Shown here: positions 1 to 9,058 of the stretch, one piece after another | How positions within the stretch are numbered: the stretch's first letter is position 1 | How the letters are laid out: each line of letters starts with the position of its first letter | Origin: Pectobacterium wasabiae CFBP 3304 | GTDB taxonomy: Bacteria; Pseudomonadota; Gammaproteobacteria; Enterobacterales; Enterobacteriaceae | Length of the DNA: 64,000 nucleotides | Assembly (NCBI RefSeq): GCF_001742185.1 | Contig: NZ_CP015750.1 | Coordinates: 2,356,001 to 2,420,000, forward strand | Direction of reading: 5' to 3' | Translations under genes and position numbers: made by a program | Notes under the pieces: generated by a model | What the model was told of the DNA's origin: nothing | Databases searched by the model: none | The model's input: only the letters and a program-made list of their open reading frames with translations

Positions 1-247
1 CCTGAAAGCCGGTAGAAAAACGAGGCAGGGCTTCGAGGCTGATTTCCGAGAGCTTTTGCACTCGACTGACGCCAGCACTCTCACCCGCATAGCCGGTGAG
101 GCGGTCGGAGCGTGATACGGATGCCGACGCAAGGCGAACTTCAGTAATGGTATTCCAGGCGTGGCAGGCGCTGCACTGCCCCTGCCAGCGCGGGTAATCA
201 GCCCCGCATTCATTACATACAAACGCCCGTTTGACGGCTTTTGCCAC
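1..247 (-). CDS. radA: DNA repair/recombination protein RadA (Sms), N-terminal part
   Basis: Only the first 82 codons are in the window; the gene runs off the left edge. RadA is a RecA-like ATPase that helps process branched recombination intermediates. The visible N-terminus carries the four-cysteine zinc finger (CNEC near residue 11, CSAC near residue 26) followed by the family-typical RFSTGF stretch that precedes the Walker domain, which lies outside the window. The start is GTG at 247 with a strong GGAGGTGA ribosome binding site just upstream. It lies downstream of serB on the same strand, as in E. coli. The partial sequence closely matches E. coli RadA as recalled. Confidence 0.95.
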   Translation of the reverse strand, partial: MAKAVKRAFVCNECGADYPRWQGQCSACHAWNTITEVRLASASVSRSDRLTGYAGESAGVSRVQKLSEISLEALPRFSTGFQ

Positions 248-264
248 GGTTCACCTCCTACTAA

Positions 265-1242
265 TTAACGCTTTTCGTGTCTCATGCTGCCGCTGAGAAT
301 GCAGAGCACGCCAGTCAGATCGGCATGACGGATAGTCACCGCAGCCTGCTCATTGACCTTGGGTTTGGCGTGATAGGCAATGCCTAAACTGGCGGTCTTG
401 ATCATCGGTAGATCATTCGCGCCGTCGCCGATGGCAACGGTCTGATGCATGGGAATCTCCAGCTTTTCCGCCAACTGTTGCAGCGTAGTGGCTTTATATT
501 TTGCATCGACAATCGTACCGATGACTTCACCCGTCAGTTTACCGTCTTGCATGCCTAATTCGTTGGCAACGGCGGCGACCAGACCTAGCTCGTCACGCAA
601 GTAATCAGCAAAGTAGGTAAACCCGCCCGATGCAATCGCAATGTGCCAACCCGCTTCCTGAAGCTGACTAACCATATGAGTTAGGCCCGGCATCAGCGGC
701 AGGGTTTTACGTACCGTCTGTAAAATAGTGGCGTCGGCACCTTTTAATGTCCCTACGCGCTGACGCAGGCTGGCGGCGAAATCTAACTCGCCGCGCATCG
801 CGCGTTCGGTGACTTCCGCCACCAGCTCGCCTGTGCCTGCCAGTTTGGCGATTTCATCAATACATTCGATCTGAATCGCAGTGGAATCCATGTCCATCAC
901 CAGTAAACCCGGCGACCGCAGCGTCGGTGCGTTGCGCATGGCTGCGACATCGATACCCAACTCGTGGGCCAGCTTGGTTGCGCGTGGCGTCAGCGTACCC
1001 GCCAAACGGACGACCTGATAATCGCCGACGTTCCAGGCGCTCACAATCACCATGGCGCTCCCCAGCTTACGCTGGTAGCGGGAAATCAGGTTTTTATCGA
1101 GAACGTCACTATAAATCAGCCAGCCAGTGTCGCCAGCGCGGTAGTCAAGTGGCATCACTTCATCGCCGCTTAGTGATAATGGCAGTCCCGGCCAACAGTT
1201 GATCTCATCTGGAAGATCACAATAGGTCAGACTATTCGACAT
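265..1242 (-). CDS. serB: Phosphoserine phosphatase SerB
   Basis: Catalyses the last step of L-serine synthesis, hydrolysing O-phosphoserine in the cytoplasm. It is a HAD-family enzyme. Visible motifs are the nucleophile motif DMDST (motif I), the SGGF motif (II), and GDGANDLPM (motif III/IV). The chosen start, ATG at 1242, gives 325 residues, close to the 322 of E. coli SerB. A longer reading frame extends upstream to 1314, but the extension has no family match and the 1242 start has a GAGG site about 10 bases upstream. It is divergent from smp and precedes radA with a 17-base gap, suggesting cotranscription serB-radA. Confidence 0.95.
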   Translation of the reverse strand: MSNSLTYCDLPDEINCWPGLPLSLSGDEVMPLDYRAGDTGWLIYSDVLDKNLISRYQRKLGSAMVIVSAWNVGDYQVVRLAGTLTPRATKLAHELGIDVAAMRNAPTLRSPGLLVMDMDSTAIQIECIDEIAKLAGTGELVAEVTERAMRGELDFAASLRQRVGTLKGADATILQTVRKTLPLMPGLTHMVSQLQEAGWHIAIASGGFTYFADYLRDELGLVAAVANELGMQDGKLTGEVIGTIVDAKYKATTLQQLAEKLEIPMHQTVAIGDGANDLPMIKTASLGIAYHAKPKVNEQAAVTIRHADLTGVLCILSGSMRHEKR

Positions 1243-1398
1243 GGGGAAAATCCTCTGCTGGCAGTAGTGCGATAAAGTCGTGCGATAAAAAGGGATGCGG
1301 CGTCGACCAAACATATCCCTTCAAAAACTGGGCAACAAGCTATCCTATCGCTGGCGCTTCTGGCAACATGAAAGTATCCAAATCGTGTAAGGATTATC

Positions 1399-2091
1399 AT
1401 GGTTCGCGCCCGGGTGAAATTTCGTCTACACCGCACGGCAATTGTGCTGATTTGCCTCGCCCTGCTGGTGGTATTAATGCAAGGTGCGTCCTATTTCAGT
1501 TTAAGCCACCAGATGGCGCGCTCTGAACAGGTCGAAGATCTGTCGCGCACGCTGTCCAGACAGGTGGCTTACAGCCTTTCGCCGCTGATGAGCAGCGTGG
1601 ATGACAATGGTCAAAAGATTACGACCATCCTCAAACAGCTTACCGATCATAGCCGCATTCTGGATGCTGGCGTGTATCAGCAGGACGGTTCGCTGGTGGC
1701 GCATGTGGGCGAACAGGTACAACTGCGAGACCGGTTGGCGCTGGACGGTAATCGGGTCGGTAGTTACTTTAACCATCAACTGGTACAGCCCATTGAGGGA
1801 AAAGAAGGGCCTATCGGCTTCCTGCGCATTACGCTGGATACGCATGTGCTGGCGACCGAAGCGAGACAGGTGGATAACACTACCAATATTCTGCGTCTGA
1901 TGATCTTACTTTCACTGGCTATCGGCATCATCCTGACCCGAACGCTGTTGCAGAATCGTCGTACTCGTTGGCAACAGTCTCCTTATCTTCTTACTGCGAG
2001 CACGCCAGTGAAAGAAGAAGAGGAGGAGAGTGACACGCAACCGGATGGCGGCGCGGTAGTGAAAAAAGACGGAGAAGAGAAAAGCCTCTGA
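1399..2091 (+). CDS. smp: Inner-membrane protein Smp (YtjB)
   Basis: A 230-residue membrane protein matching E. coli Smp/YtjB along its length. It has an N-terminal membrane segment around residues 12-31, a periplasmic domain of about 120 residues, a second membrane segment around 165-180 and a short charged, Glu-rich cytoplasmic tail. The arrangement resembles the sensor part of a receptor without a signalling output domain. It is divergent from serB, a conserved enterobacterial arrangement. The molecular function is not established; historically it was noted as a SerB-linked membrane protein. The acidic tail is longer than in E. coli (214 residues). Confidence 0.9.
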   Translation: MVRARVKFRLHRTAIVLICLALLVVLMQGASYFSLSHQMARSEQVEDLSRTLSRQVAYSLSPLMSSVDDNGQKITTILKQLTDHSRILDAGVYQQDGSLVAHVGEQVQLRDRLALDGNRVGSYFNHQLVQPIEGKEGPIGFLRITLDTHVLATEARQVDNTTNILRLMILLSLAIGIILTRTLLQNRRTRWQQSPYLLTASTPVKEEEEESDTQPDGGAVVKKDGEEKSL

Positions 2092-2300
2092 TGCTTACCC
2101 CGAACCCATGCCCTGTTTGTTCGTGGGGTGAGACTCGTGTAAAGAAGGCCGCGCTGTTTATGCCATCACCGATTGTGTCTGCACGTTAAATCAGGGAAAA
2201 TGCTCGGCTACAGTTTATTTCCGCTTTGCCTGACGATCTCATCGGTGTGTTGTTGACTTGATGCTGACGCCGGGTGGCTAACAAAAGAAACCTGAAAATC

Positions 2301-3890
2301 ATGTCTCCAAGTGAATACGCCCGCGAAGTCTCTAAAAGAAGAACGTTCGCTATCATTTCTCACCCCGATGCCGGTAAAACGACGATTACCGAAAAGGTCC
2401 TGCTGTTCGGACAGGCGATTCAGACTGCCGGTACGGTAAAAGGGCGTGGTTCCAATCAGCATGCGAAATCCGACTGGATGGAGATGGAAAAGCAGCGTGG
2501 TATCTCGATCACCACGTCTGTGATGCAGTTTCCCTATCGTGAATGTTTGGTTAACCTGCTGGATACCCCAGGGCACGAAGATTTCTCCGAAGATACCTAC
2601 CGTACACTGACGGCGGTGGACTGCTGCCTGATGGTGATCGACGCCGCAAAAGGGGTCGAAGATCGTACTCGTAAACTGATGGAAGTCACTCGCCTGCGCG
2701 ACACGCCGATTTTGACGTTTATGAACAAACTTGACCGTGACATCCGCGATCCGATGGAAGTGCTGGATGAAGTCGAGAGCGAACTTAAAATTGCCTGTGC
2801 GCCGATCACCTGGCCTATTGGCTGTGGCAAATTGTTCAAAGGCGTGTACCACCTTTATAAAGACGAAACCTACCTGTATCAGACCGGTAAAGGCCATACG
2901 ATTCAGGAAGTGCGCATCGTTAAAGGGCTGGATAACCCGGATCTGGATACCGCTGTTGGTGAAGAGCTGGCTGCGCAACTGCGTGAAGAGCTGGAGCTGG
3001 TGCAAGGAGCCTCGCACGAGTTTGAGCTGGATGCGTTTCTGGCCGGTGAACTGACGCCAGTCTTCTTTGGTACGGCATTGGGTAACTTTGGCGTTGACCA
3101 CATGTTAGACGGGTTAATCGCCTGGGCACCTACGCCGATGCCGCGTAAAACGGATACCCGTGAAGTCACGGCGGCGGAAGAGAAATTCACCGGTTTTGTG
3201 TTCAAGATCCAGGCCAATATGGATCCAAAACACCGTGACCGCGTGGCGTTTATGCGCGTCGTGTCTGGGACATATGAAAAAAGTATGAAGCTGCGTCAGG
3301 TTCGCACGGGCAAAGACGTGGTGATTTCCGACGCGCTGACCTTCATGGCTGGTGACCGTTCCCACATTGAAGAAGCCTACCCAGGCGATATCATCGGGTT
3401 ACACAACCACGGCACGATCCAGATTGGCGATACGTTTACGCAGGGTGAAGACATGAAATTCACCGGTATCCCCAACTTTGCGCCGGAACTGTTCCGTCGT
3501 ATCCGCCTGCGCGATCCGCTCAAGCAGAAACAACTGCTGAAAGGGTTGGTACAGTTGTCCGAGGAAGGTGCCGTACAGGTATTCCGTCCGTTGACCAACA
3601 ACGACCTTATTGTTGGTGCTGTTGGGGTGTTGCAGTTTGATGTGGTGGTTGCCCGTCTGAAAACGGAATACAACGTTGAGGCGATTTACGAGTCCGTTAA
3701 CGTTTCAACCGCGCGTTGGGTTGAGTGCAGCGACGTGAAGAAATTCGAAGAATTTAAGCGTAAGAACGAGCTGCATCTGGCGCTGGATGGTGGGGATAAC
3801 CTGGCCTATATCGCCCCGACGATGGTGAACCTGAACCTGACGCGGGAACGTTATCCTGAAGTCATGTTCCACCAAACGCGCGAACATTAA
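2301..3890 (+). CDS. prfC: Peptide chain release factor 3 (RF3)
   Basis: RF3 is a translational GTPase that recycles RF1/RF2 from the ribosome after peptide release. G-domain motifs are clear: HPDAGKTT (P-loop), DTPGHEDF (G3) and NKLDR (G4) in the first 150 residues. Elongation-factor-like domains II and III follow. The frame is open back to a GTG at 2274, but starting at ATG 2301 gives 529 residues, the same length as E. coli RF3, so 2301 is preferred. Neither start has a strong ribosome binding site. It stands alone between smp and osmY and is followed by a rho-independent terminator. Confidence 0.95.
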   Translation: MSPSEYAREVSKRRTFAIISHPDAGKTTITEKVLLFGQAIQTAGTVKGRGSNQHAKSDWMEMEKQRGISITTSVMQFPYRECLVNLLDTPGHEDFSEDTYRTLTAVDCCLMVIDAAKGVEDRTRKLMEVTRLRDTPILTFMNKLDRDIRDPMEVLDEVESELKIACAPITWPIGCGKLFKGVYHLYKDETYLYQTGKGHTIQEVRIVKGLDNPDLDTAVGEELAAQLREELELVQGASHEFELDAFLAGELTPVFFGTALGNFGVDHMLDGLIAWAPTPMPRKTDTREVTAAEEKFTGFVFKIQANMDPKHRDRVAFMRVVSGTYEKSMKLRQVRTGKDVVISDALTFMAGDRSHIEEAYPGDIIGLHNHGTIQIGDTFTQGEDMKFTGIPNFAPELFRRIRLRDPLKQKQLLKGLVQLSEEGAVQVFRPLTNNDLIVGAVGVLQFDVVVARLKTEYNVEAIYESVNVSTARWVECSDVKKFEEFKRKNELHLALDGGDNLAYIAPTMVNLNLTRERYPEVMFHQTREH

Positions 3891-3990
3891 TCGCTTATAA
3901 CAACATTGGTTTTGATTGATGATGCCACGGCTTCACGAAGAAACAGTAACTGTGGCGTTTAATTCGTGACCATGTTGTTAAAATAATCAT

Positions 3991-4036
3991 CACCCGGTTA
4001 TGTTTGGTTTTAGGCCAAAAATACCGGGTGTTTTTA
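3991..4036 (+). terminator. Rho-independent terminator after prfC
   Basis: CACCCGGT at 3991-3998 pairs with ACCGGGTG at 4023-4030, with an inner TTTGG/CCAAA stem, followed by a run of T. It lies about 100 bases after the prfC stop. The remaining bases to 4413 are AT-rich, contain no convincing gene, and presumably hold the osmY promoter. Confidence 0.8.
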
Positions 4037-4413
4037 TTTTAAAATTAATTAGAAATCAATTGGTTATATTTTAATTTTCCTTCTCGCTGTCTCTCATCTC
4101 GGTGCAGCAGACAAATCTGAATTGCCGTGCATGTCCCTTCGTTCCCCTGTGATTTCTCATTCTGTGGGCTATAGTTAACAGCGTGTTAACTTATTTGGCT
4201 AGTTAAACTGTTAACATAATTTAATTTGGTTCATTGTTTTTATTTTTTTCGCCTTTGCAATTCAATGCTCTGATTTTTTATGCGGAAATAGGGAGTTATT
4301 AGAGCATTGGTAACGTCATTATCGCCTTGATTTGCTGATGATGGTGCGGGCGTTAACGTGACCCTGATAGGTTATTTCGGGTTTATAGAAAAGCATTAAG
4401 AAGGAAGACATCG

Positions 4414-5022
4414 ATGAAAAAAACCACATTGACACAATCGCTGATCGTCGTTGCCCTTGGTTCGATTCTGGCTGGCGGTGCTATGGCTGAAGAAACGTTA
4501 GGGCAGAAGGTAGATCGTATCGCGGACACAACGGGTGCAAAAATCGATAGTTCCGCGAATAAAGCGTCTGGCTACATGAACGACAGCGCTATTACGGCAA
4601 AAGTGAAGAGTGCATTACTGGAAGACAAATCGATTACTAGCAGCGACATTTCAGTTGAAACGTCAAACGGTGTCGTCACGTTGAGCGGCTTTGTCGGCAG
4701 CCAGGCACTCAGCACTCGAGCAGTGGAAATTGCCACGCAGATTGATGGCGTCCAATCCGTTAGCGACAAACTACAGGTTAAGGATAATCCATCACAATCG
4801 GTTGGCGCTTACGCTGATGATGCCGTGGTGACGAGTACGATTAAGGCTAAACTGTTGGCGGATGACATTGTTCCGTCTCGTAAAGTGAAAGTCGAAACTC
4901 AGGAAGGCGTTGTGCTACTGAGCGGTGAAGTGGACAACAAAGCACAGTCCGATCGTGCTGAAAGTATTGCGAAAGCCGTTGAGGGTGTGAAAAGCGTCAA
5001 AAACGACCTGACAGTCAAATAA
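4414..5022 (+). CDS. osmY: Osmotically inducible periplasmic protein OsmY
   Basis: A 202-residue periplasmic protein with an N-terminal signal peptide (KKTT... hydrophobic core... AMA, cleavage before EET near residue 26) and two BON domains (about residues 55-125 and 135-202). BON domains are thought to bind phospholipid or other hydrophobic ligands. In E. coli OsmY is RpoS-dependent and induced by high osmolarity. The length and domain order match E. coli OsmY. The ribosome binding site AAGGAAG is well placed. It is followed by ytjA and later yjjV, as in E. coli, supporting orthology. Confidence 0.93.
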   Translation: MKKTTLTQSLIVVALGSILAGGAMAEETLGQKVDRIADTTGAKIDSSANKASGYMNDSAITAKVKSALLEDKSITSSDISVETSNGVVTLSGFVGSQALSTRAVEIATQIDGVQSVSDKLQVKDNPSQSVGAYADDAVVTSTIKAKLLADDIVPSRKVKVETQEGVVLLSGEVDNKAQSDRAESIAKAVEGVKSVKNDLTVK

Positions 5023-5040
5023 CTGTCGCCATTTCGCACT

Positions 5041-5066
5041 GGGCTATCCGTCATCGCGTATAGCCC
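5041..5066 (+). terminator. Hairpin after osmY
   Basis: GGGCTAT (5041-5047) and ATAGCCC (5060-5066) form an inverted repeat right after the osmY stop. The T tract is poor, so it may attenuate rather than fully terminate transcription before ytjA. Confidence 0.45.
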
Positions 5067-5173
5067 TACTTAATCGTCATAATAAAACACCACCCGTGGA
5101 TACGCAGTCAGGACGCACGACGCGCGTCAGGATGACCACCATGATTTTTCATTTTGTCTGGTAAGGAGAGCGT

Positions 5174-5335
5174 ATGTTTCGTTGGGGCATTATATTCTTA
5201 GTTATCGCACTGATCGCGGCAGCACTGGGTTTTGGCGGGTTAGCCGGTACGGCAGCCGGTGCGGCGAAAATTGTCTTTGTGGTCGGTATTATTCTGTTTC
5301 TGGTTAGCTTGTTTACCGGTCGAAAACGGCCGTAG
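5174..5335 (+). CDS. ytjA: Small membrane protein YtjA (DUF1328)
   Basis: A 53-residue protein almost identical to E. coli YtjA. It begins [10 protein letters not shown] and ends in a basic tail (GRKRP-like). Nearly the whole protein is hydrophobic with Gly/Ala-rich segments, consistent with two short membrane helices. The AAGGAGAG ribosome binding site is about 6 bases before the ATG. The function is unknown; the family is often adjacent to stress genes such as osmY and CsbD-type genes, as here. Confidence 0.92.
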   Translation: MFRWGIIFLVIALIAAALGFGGLAGTAAGAAKIVFVVGIILFLVSLFTGRKRP

Positions 5336-5462
5336 CACAGCGCATTATTTTATCTAAATAATTGTCATACAGAGCACACAGCCGCGCCACGCGGCTGTCA
5401 CATTTTACCGGCACACTGTCCGTGTATTTGCTGCATTTCGACAGTTTATCAGGAGGTTTATG

Positions 5463-5651
5463 ATGAATAGCGATATCGTTGTTGGCAAATGGAAACAGTG
5501 GAGAGGGAACTTTCTGGCGCTGTGGGCCGATTGGTTTGACAGCGACTGCGCCTGGCTGGAAGGAAGTAACGATTACTTGTCCGGCGTCTTGCAAGAGGGT
5601 TACGGAAAAGCGCACGAAGAGGTATCCTCAGAGAAAACCACGTTACACTGA
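5463..5651 (+). CDS. CsbD-family stress protein
   Basis: About 62 residues with the CsbD/YjbJ pattern: an N-terminal GKWKQWRGN, then a W-x-D-S-D-x-x-W-L-E-G segment and an LSG-x-LQEGYGKA segment. CsbD proteins are small, abundant general stress proteins of unknown mechanism. Two ATG codons lie at 5460 and 5463; the perfect AGGAGG at 5451-5456 leaves 6 bases to 5463 and only 3 to 5460, so the second is preferred. It sits between ytjA and yjjV, in the place E. coli uses for yjjU. Confidence 0.8.
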   Translation: MNSDIVVGKWKQWRGNFLALWADWFDSDCAWLEGSNDYLSGVLQEGYGKAHEEVSSEKTTLH

Positions 5652-5765
5652 GGCTTCACCGCAACGACAAGTCCGATTCTGCCATGATGCTTTGGCAGGA
5701 TATTGCTTGTGCGTCGATTAGGTTGCCTCATCTTGACGGGCTTAATCTTAGCGGAGAGAAGCGAC

Positions 5766-6563
5766 GTGCCTTCTGAACGACACCGTTTTATCGATACCCA
5801 CTGCCATTTCGATTTCCCCCTATTCTACGATGATGCGCCAGAAAGTTTACGTCTGGCGCAAGACGCTGGGGTGGAACGCATCATTATTCCCGCTGTTGCT
5901 TCTCAGCACTTTGAGCGTGTGTTGACGCTCGCTCGCATCTACTCCCCGCTTTACGCCGCACTTGGTCTTCATCCGCTTTATATTGCTGAACATAAGGAAA
6001 GCGATCTGCTCCGTCTGGAAGATGAACTCAGCCAATTGCCCGCAAAGCTGGTGGCGATAGGTGAGATTGGGTTGGATCTTTATATGCCGGAACCGCAGTT
6101 CGAGCGGCAACTTACCTTCCTGGAGGCGCAGCTTCGGCTGGCGAAAAAATACGATCTCCCGGTGATCCTGCATTCGCGACGCAGTCATGACAGGCTGGCA
6201 CAATTACTCCGGCGTATTGAGGTGCCACGTACTGGCGTGGTTCACGGGTTTGCGGGCAGCCTGGCACAGGCGCAGGCCTTTATCCGGCTGGGTTATTACA
6301 TTGGCGTAGGGGGAACGATTACCTATGACCGAGCGAATAAAACCCGTCAGGCAATCGCGCAACTGCCGTTAGAACGGCTGCTGCTGGAAACGGATGCCCC
6401 CGATATGCCGATGAGTGGCTATCAGGGTCAGCCAAATCGACCTGAGCGTATTCCTTGTGCGTTTCAAACGCTGTGTGAGCTGCGTACTGAACCGCCAGAG
6501 GAGATTGCCGAGGCGCTCTGGCAGAATTCGCTCAGACTATTTGGACGGTGCACCCCGGCATAG
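5766..6563 (+). CDS. yjjV: TatD-family metal-dependent hydrolase YjjV
   Basis: A predicted metal-dependent deoxyribonuclease of the TatD family. The N-terminal metal-binding HxH is in DTHCHFD, and other family landmarks are ALGLHP, GEIGLD, VILHSRR, VVHGF and LLLETDAPD. The proposed start is GTG at 5766, preceded by GGAGAG, giving 265 residues against 259 for E. coli YjjV. A longer frame from a TTG at 5703 adds residues without family similarity. It is followed by a strong terminator. Confidence 0.9.
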   Translation: MPSERHRFIDTHCHFDFPLFYDDAPESLRLAQDAGVERIIIPAVASQHFERVLTLARIYSPLYAALGLHPLYIAEHKESDLLRLEDELSQLPAKLVAIGEIGLDLYMPEPQFERQLTFLEAQLRLAKKYDLPVILHSRRSHDRLAQLLRRIEVPRTGVVHGFAGSLAQAQAFIRLGYYIGVGGTITYDRANKTRQAIAQLPLERLLLETDAPDMPMSGYQGQPNRPERIPCAFQTLCELRTEPPEEIAEALWQNSLRLFGRCTPA

Positions 6564-6595
6564 CGCGGCTACCGTTGCGCTACGATCATTCCCCT

Positions 6596-6627
6596 AAGCG
6601 GAAGGCGGTGCGGCTTCCGCTTTTCTG
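6596..6627 (+). terminator. Rho-independent terminator after yjjV
   Basis: AAGCGGAAG (6596-6604) and CTTCCGCTT (6614-6622) form a 9-bp stem followed by a T-rich stretch. Confidence 0.8.
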
Positions 6628-6687
6628 TTATTTCTGTGCGACAACAGGCAGAACAGGCATTTCGATTTCATATACCAACCATTAAAT

Positions 6688-6755
6688 TGTGATGAAGATC
6701 ATCTTTTGGTGTTTTAGACTGTTTGGCCTTGTATATATTTGTGACATAAATTAGC
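6688..6755 (+). promoter_or_regulatory. Two CRP-like sites upstream of the nucleoside transporter
   Basis: TGTGA-N6-TCATC at 6688-6703 and TGTGA-N6-TTAGC at 6740-6755 each have one perfect CRP half site (TGTGA) and one degenerate half. They lie about 165 and 112 bases before the transporter ATG. CRP control is well established for nucleoside transporter genes in E. coli; CytR co-regulation is possible but not visible. Confidence 0.55.
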
Positions 6756-6866
6756 GGCCTTCACGGGCCTGTCTTTATACTCGGTTCGCCAGCGCGTGTT
6801 GACCGTTCTGGCGAAATGACTTTTTATTATGCACTCACTTTTTTCACGCGTTATAGGGAACTACAC

Positions 6867-8144
6867 ATGCAACTCGTTATGAGTCTCATCGGCATGATTG
6901 TTCTGATACTGTGCGCGGTTATGCTGTCCAATAACCGTAAAGCTATCAGATTACGCACCGTAGCCGGTGCTTTCATTCTTCAGATCGGTATTGGTGCATT
7001 GGTGCTGTATGTACCCATCGGGCGTAAGATTCTGGAGGGATTGACGGGTGGTGTAGCAAACGTTATCGCTTACGGAAATCAAGGCGTGTCGTTCATGTTT
7101 GGTGGTCTGGTTTCCGACAAAATGTTCGAGGTATTTGGCGGTGGTGGGTTTGTTTTTGCACTCCGCGTCTTGCCGATTATCGTCTTTTTCTCTTCCCTGA
7201 TCGCCGTGTTGTACTACATGGGTGTTATGCAATTGGTCATCAAGGTACTCGGTGGTGGATTGCAGAAACTGTTGGGAACCTCTCGTACTGAATCGCTCTC
7301 TGCGACTGCCAATATCTTTGTCGGACAAACGGAAGCCCCGCTGGTGGTGCGTCCGTATATTGCCAACATGACGCAATCAGAGCTGTTTGCCGTTATGTGT
7401 GGCGGATTGGCATCGATTGCTGGTGCTGTGATGGCAGGCTATGCCCAGATGGGTGTGCCGTTGGAATACCTGATTGCGGCATCCTTCATGGCGGCACCGG
7501 GCGGATTACTGTTTGCCAAATTGATGGTGCCGGAAACGGAAAAAACGCACGACCATGATAAAATGGTTGGCTTTGTTGATGAAGACGATCGTCCGGCTAA
7601 CGTTATTGATGCGGCGGCAAGTGGTGCAGCTTCCGGTATGCAGTTGGCGCTGAATGTGGGCGCGATGCTGCTGGCATTTATCGCCTTGATCGCCGTGCTG
7701 AACGGCATTCTTGGCGGGATTGGTGGCTGGTTTGACTACCCGCAACTGTCGATGGAACTGATTTTGGGCTGGTGTTTTGCGCCCGTTGCGTTCCTGCTCG
7801 GTATTCCCTGGAATGAAGCGACCGTTGCTGGTTCGTTCATTGGGCAAAAGCTGATCGTCAACGAGTTCGTCGCTTACATGAATTTCAGTGAATATCTGAA
7901 AGCCGATGACGTAGTACAGGCCGCTGGTTTGCAGGTTCTGTCGGCTCACACCAAAGCGGTGATTTCATTCGCGCTGTGTGGCTTTGCTAACCTTTCGTCT
8001 ATTGCTATTCTTATTGGAGGTTTGGGCAGTATGGCACCGACTCGGCGTCAGGATATTGCCCGCTTTGGTTTGAAAGCGGTTGCGGCAGGTACGCTTTCTA
8101 ACCTGATGAGCGCCTGCATCGCAGGGTTCTTTTTGGCTCTGTAA
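6867..8144 (+). CDS. Concentrative nucleoside transporter (NupC/NupX family)
   Basis: A 425-residue polytopic inner-membrane protein of the CNT family, which imports nucleosides with protons or sodium. Family landmarks include the FVFGSL-like segment (FMFGGLVSD), [16 protein letters not shown] and [15 protein letters not shown] near the C-terminus. The sequence resembles E. coli NupX/PsuT-type members more than NupC itself. The start ATG 6867 has an AGGGA site; the reading frame extends upstream to 6816 but that part has no family match. It is a single-gene unit with CRP-like sites upstream and a hairpin after it. The exact substrate is not deducible. Confidence 0.85.
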   Translation: MQLVMSLIGMIVLILCAVMLSNNRKAIRLRTVAGAFILQIGIGALVLYVPIGRKILEGLTGGVANVIAYGNQGVSFMFGGLVSDKMFEVFGGGGFVFALRVLPIIVFFSSLIAVLYYMGVMQLVIKVLGGGLQKLLGTSRTESLSATANIFVGQTEAPLVVRPYIANMTQSELFAVMCGGLASIAGAVMAGYAQMGVPLEYLIAASFMAAPGGLLFAKLMVPETEKTHDHDKMVGFVDEDDRPANVIDAAASGAASGMQLALNVGAMLLAFIALIAVLNGILGGIGGWFDYPQLSMELILGWCFAPVAFLLGIPWNEATVAGSFIGQKLIVNEFVAYMNFSEYLKADDVVQAAGLQVLSAHTKAVISFALCGFANLSSIAILIGGLGSMAPTRRQDIARFGLKAVAAGTLSNLMSACIAGFFLAL

Positions 8145-8208
8145 ATGTAACCAGACATTCTTGCAGTAGCGAGATGATGGGCGGCGAAAGTCGTCCATTG
8201 TTCGTTTT

Positions 8209-8231
8209 AAACCCTATGTTTTTCAGGGTTT
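8209..8231. terminator. Hairpin after the nucleoside transporter
   Basis: AAACCCT (8209-8215) and AGGGTTT (8225-8231) flank a T-rich loop. This is a modest terminator-like structure between the transporter and the PPTase gene. Confidence 0.45.
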
Positions 8232-8292
8232 AAGCGTGATCTACGCGATGTTTACTGAATGCGGGCGCGATTGCTTGCCTGAGTGGAGTGAC

Positions 8293-9009
8293 ATGCTTTC
8301 TGCTTTTATTGATGATGTTGAATGGATTACTTTTCCACGGGCAACGGACGGTGCCGCCTACCCAGGTATTACTGCTCGCTGCCATTTCCATTCTTCTGCC
8401 TATGATGATGCGCTTTTTGCTGAAGCGAACATTCCTTTTTCCGATGCGCTAGAGCGCGCCGTGCCTAAACGACGCGCTGAATTTCTTGCTGGGCGTTATC
8501 TTGCCAGACATGTATTGAACAAGCTGGATCACCCCGATTTTATTCTGCATAGCGGGGAGGATCGCTCGCCGCAGTGGCCGGAAAACATCGCCGGTTCGCT
8601 GAGCCATAATAAAGACAGCGTTCTTTGTGCTGCGCATGTGCGTAATGGCGAGCTGTCGTGCGTGGGGGTTGATATCGAAGGATTTATATCCGACGAACGT
8701 GCACAGTCGCTGTGGCCCGGTATCATTGGTGACGAAGAGTTCCAGTGGTTTCTGGGGAGAGAAGAGTCGTTCTGCTGCCTGCTGACGGTAAGCTTCTCGG
8801 CAAAAGAGAGCCTGTTCAAGGCGCTTTACCCGCAGGTTCGGCACTACTTTGATTTTCTGGATGCCAGACTGGTGGCGCTGGATATCACCAAGCGCGAGTT
8901 TGAGCTGGAGTTACTGACCGATCTGACGCCAACGTTTTACGCCGGACGCCGCTTTAAAGGCGCATACCTGCTGAGAGAGTACGACGTCACCACCTTCCTC
9001 TGCTGCTAA
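8293..9009 (+). CDS. entD: 4'-phosphopantetheinyl transferase, EntD type
   Basis: Transfers phosphopantetheine from CoA to carrier domains of NRPS proteins; EntD-type enzymes serve catechol siderophore synthesis. The PPTase signature is visible as GVDIEG (Mg-binding) and FSAKESLFKALYP. The proposed start ATG 8293 has GGAGTG close upstream and gives 238 residues, somewhat longer than E. coli EntD (about 206-209). Longer starts at GTG 8236 or ATG 8248 are possible. It is convergent with the TonB receptor gene and next to entC/E/A, which supports the siderophore role. No carrier-protein substrate is encoded in this window because entB is destroyed. Confidence 0.85.
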   Translation: MLSAFIDDVEWITFPRATDGAAYPGITARCHFHSSAYDDALFAEANIPFSDALERAVPKRRAEFLAGRYLARHVLNKLDHPDFILHSGEDRSPQWPENIAGSLSHNKDSVLCAAHVRNGELSCVGVDIEGFISDERAQSLWPGIIGDEEFQWFLGREESFCCLLTVSFSAKESLFKALYPQVRHYFDFLDARLVALDITKREFELELLTDLTPTFYAGRRFKGAYLLREYDVTTFLCC

Positions 9010-9013
9010 AAAA

Positions 9014-9032
9014 GCCCGCGCTAGCGGGCCTT
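9014..9032. terminator. Bidirectional terminator between entD and the receptor gene
   Basis: GCCCGC (9014-9019), loop GCTA, GCGGGC (9024-9029), flanked by A-run and T-containing sequence. It sits between two convergent genes. Confidence 0.75.
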
Positions 9033-9058
9033 GAGTCATTCATCAGCGCGTATAAGTA

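Noticed and set aside
2208..3101. 297-codon minus-strand frame opposite prfC
   Set aside because: Shadow of prfC with no recognisable domain.
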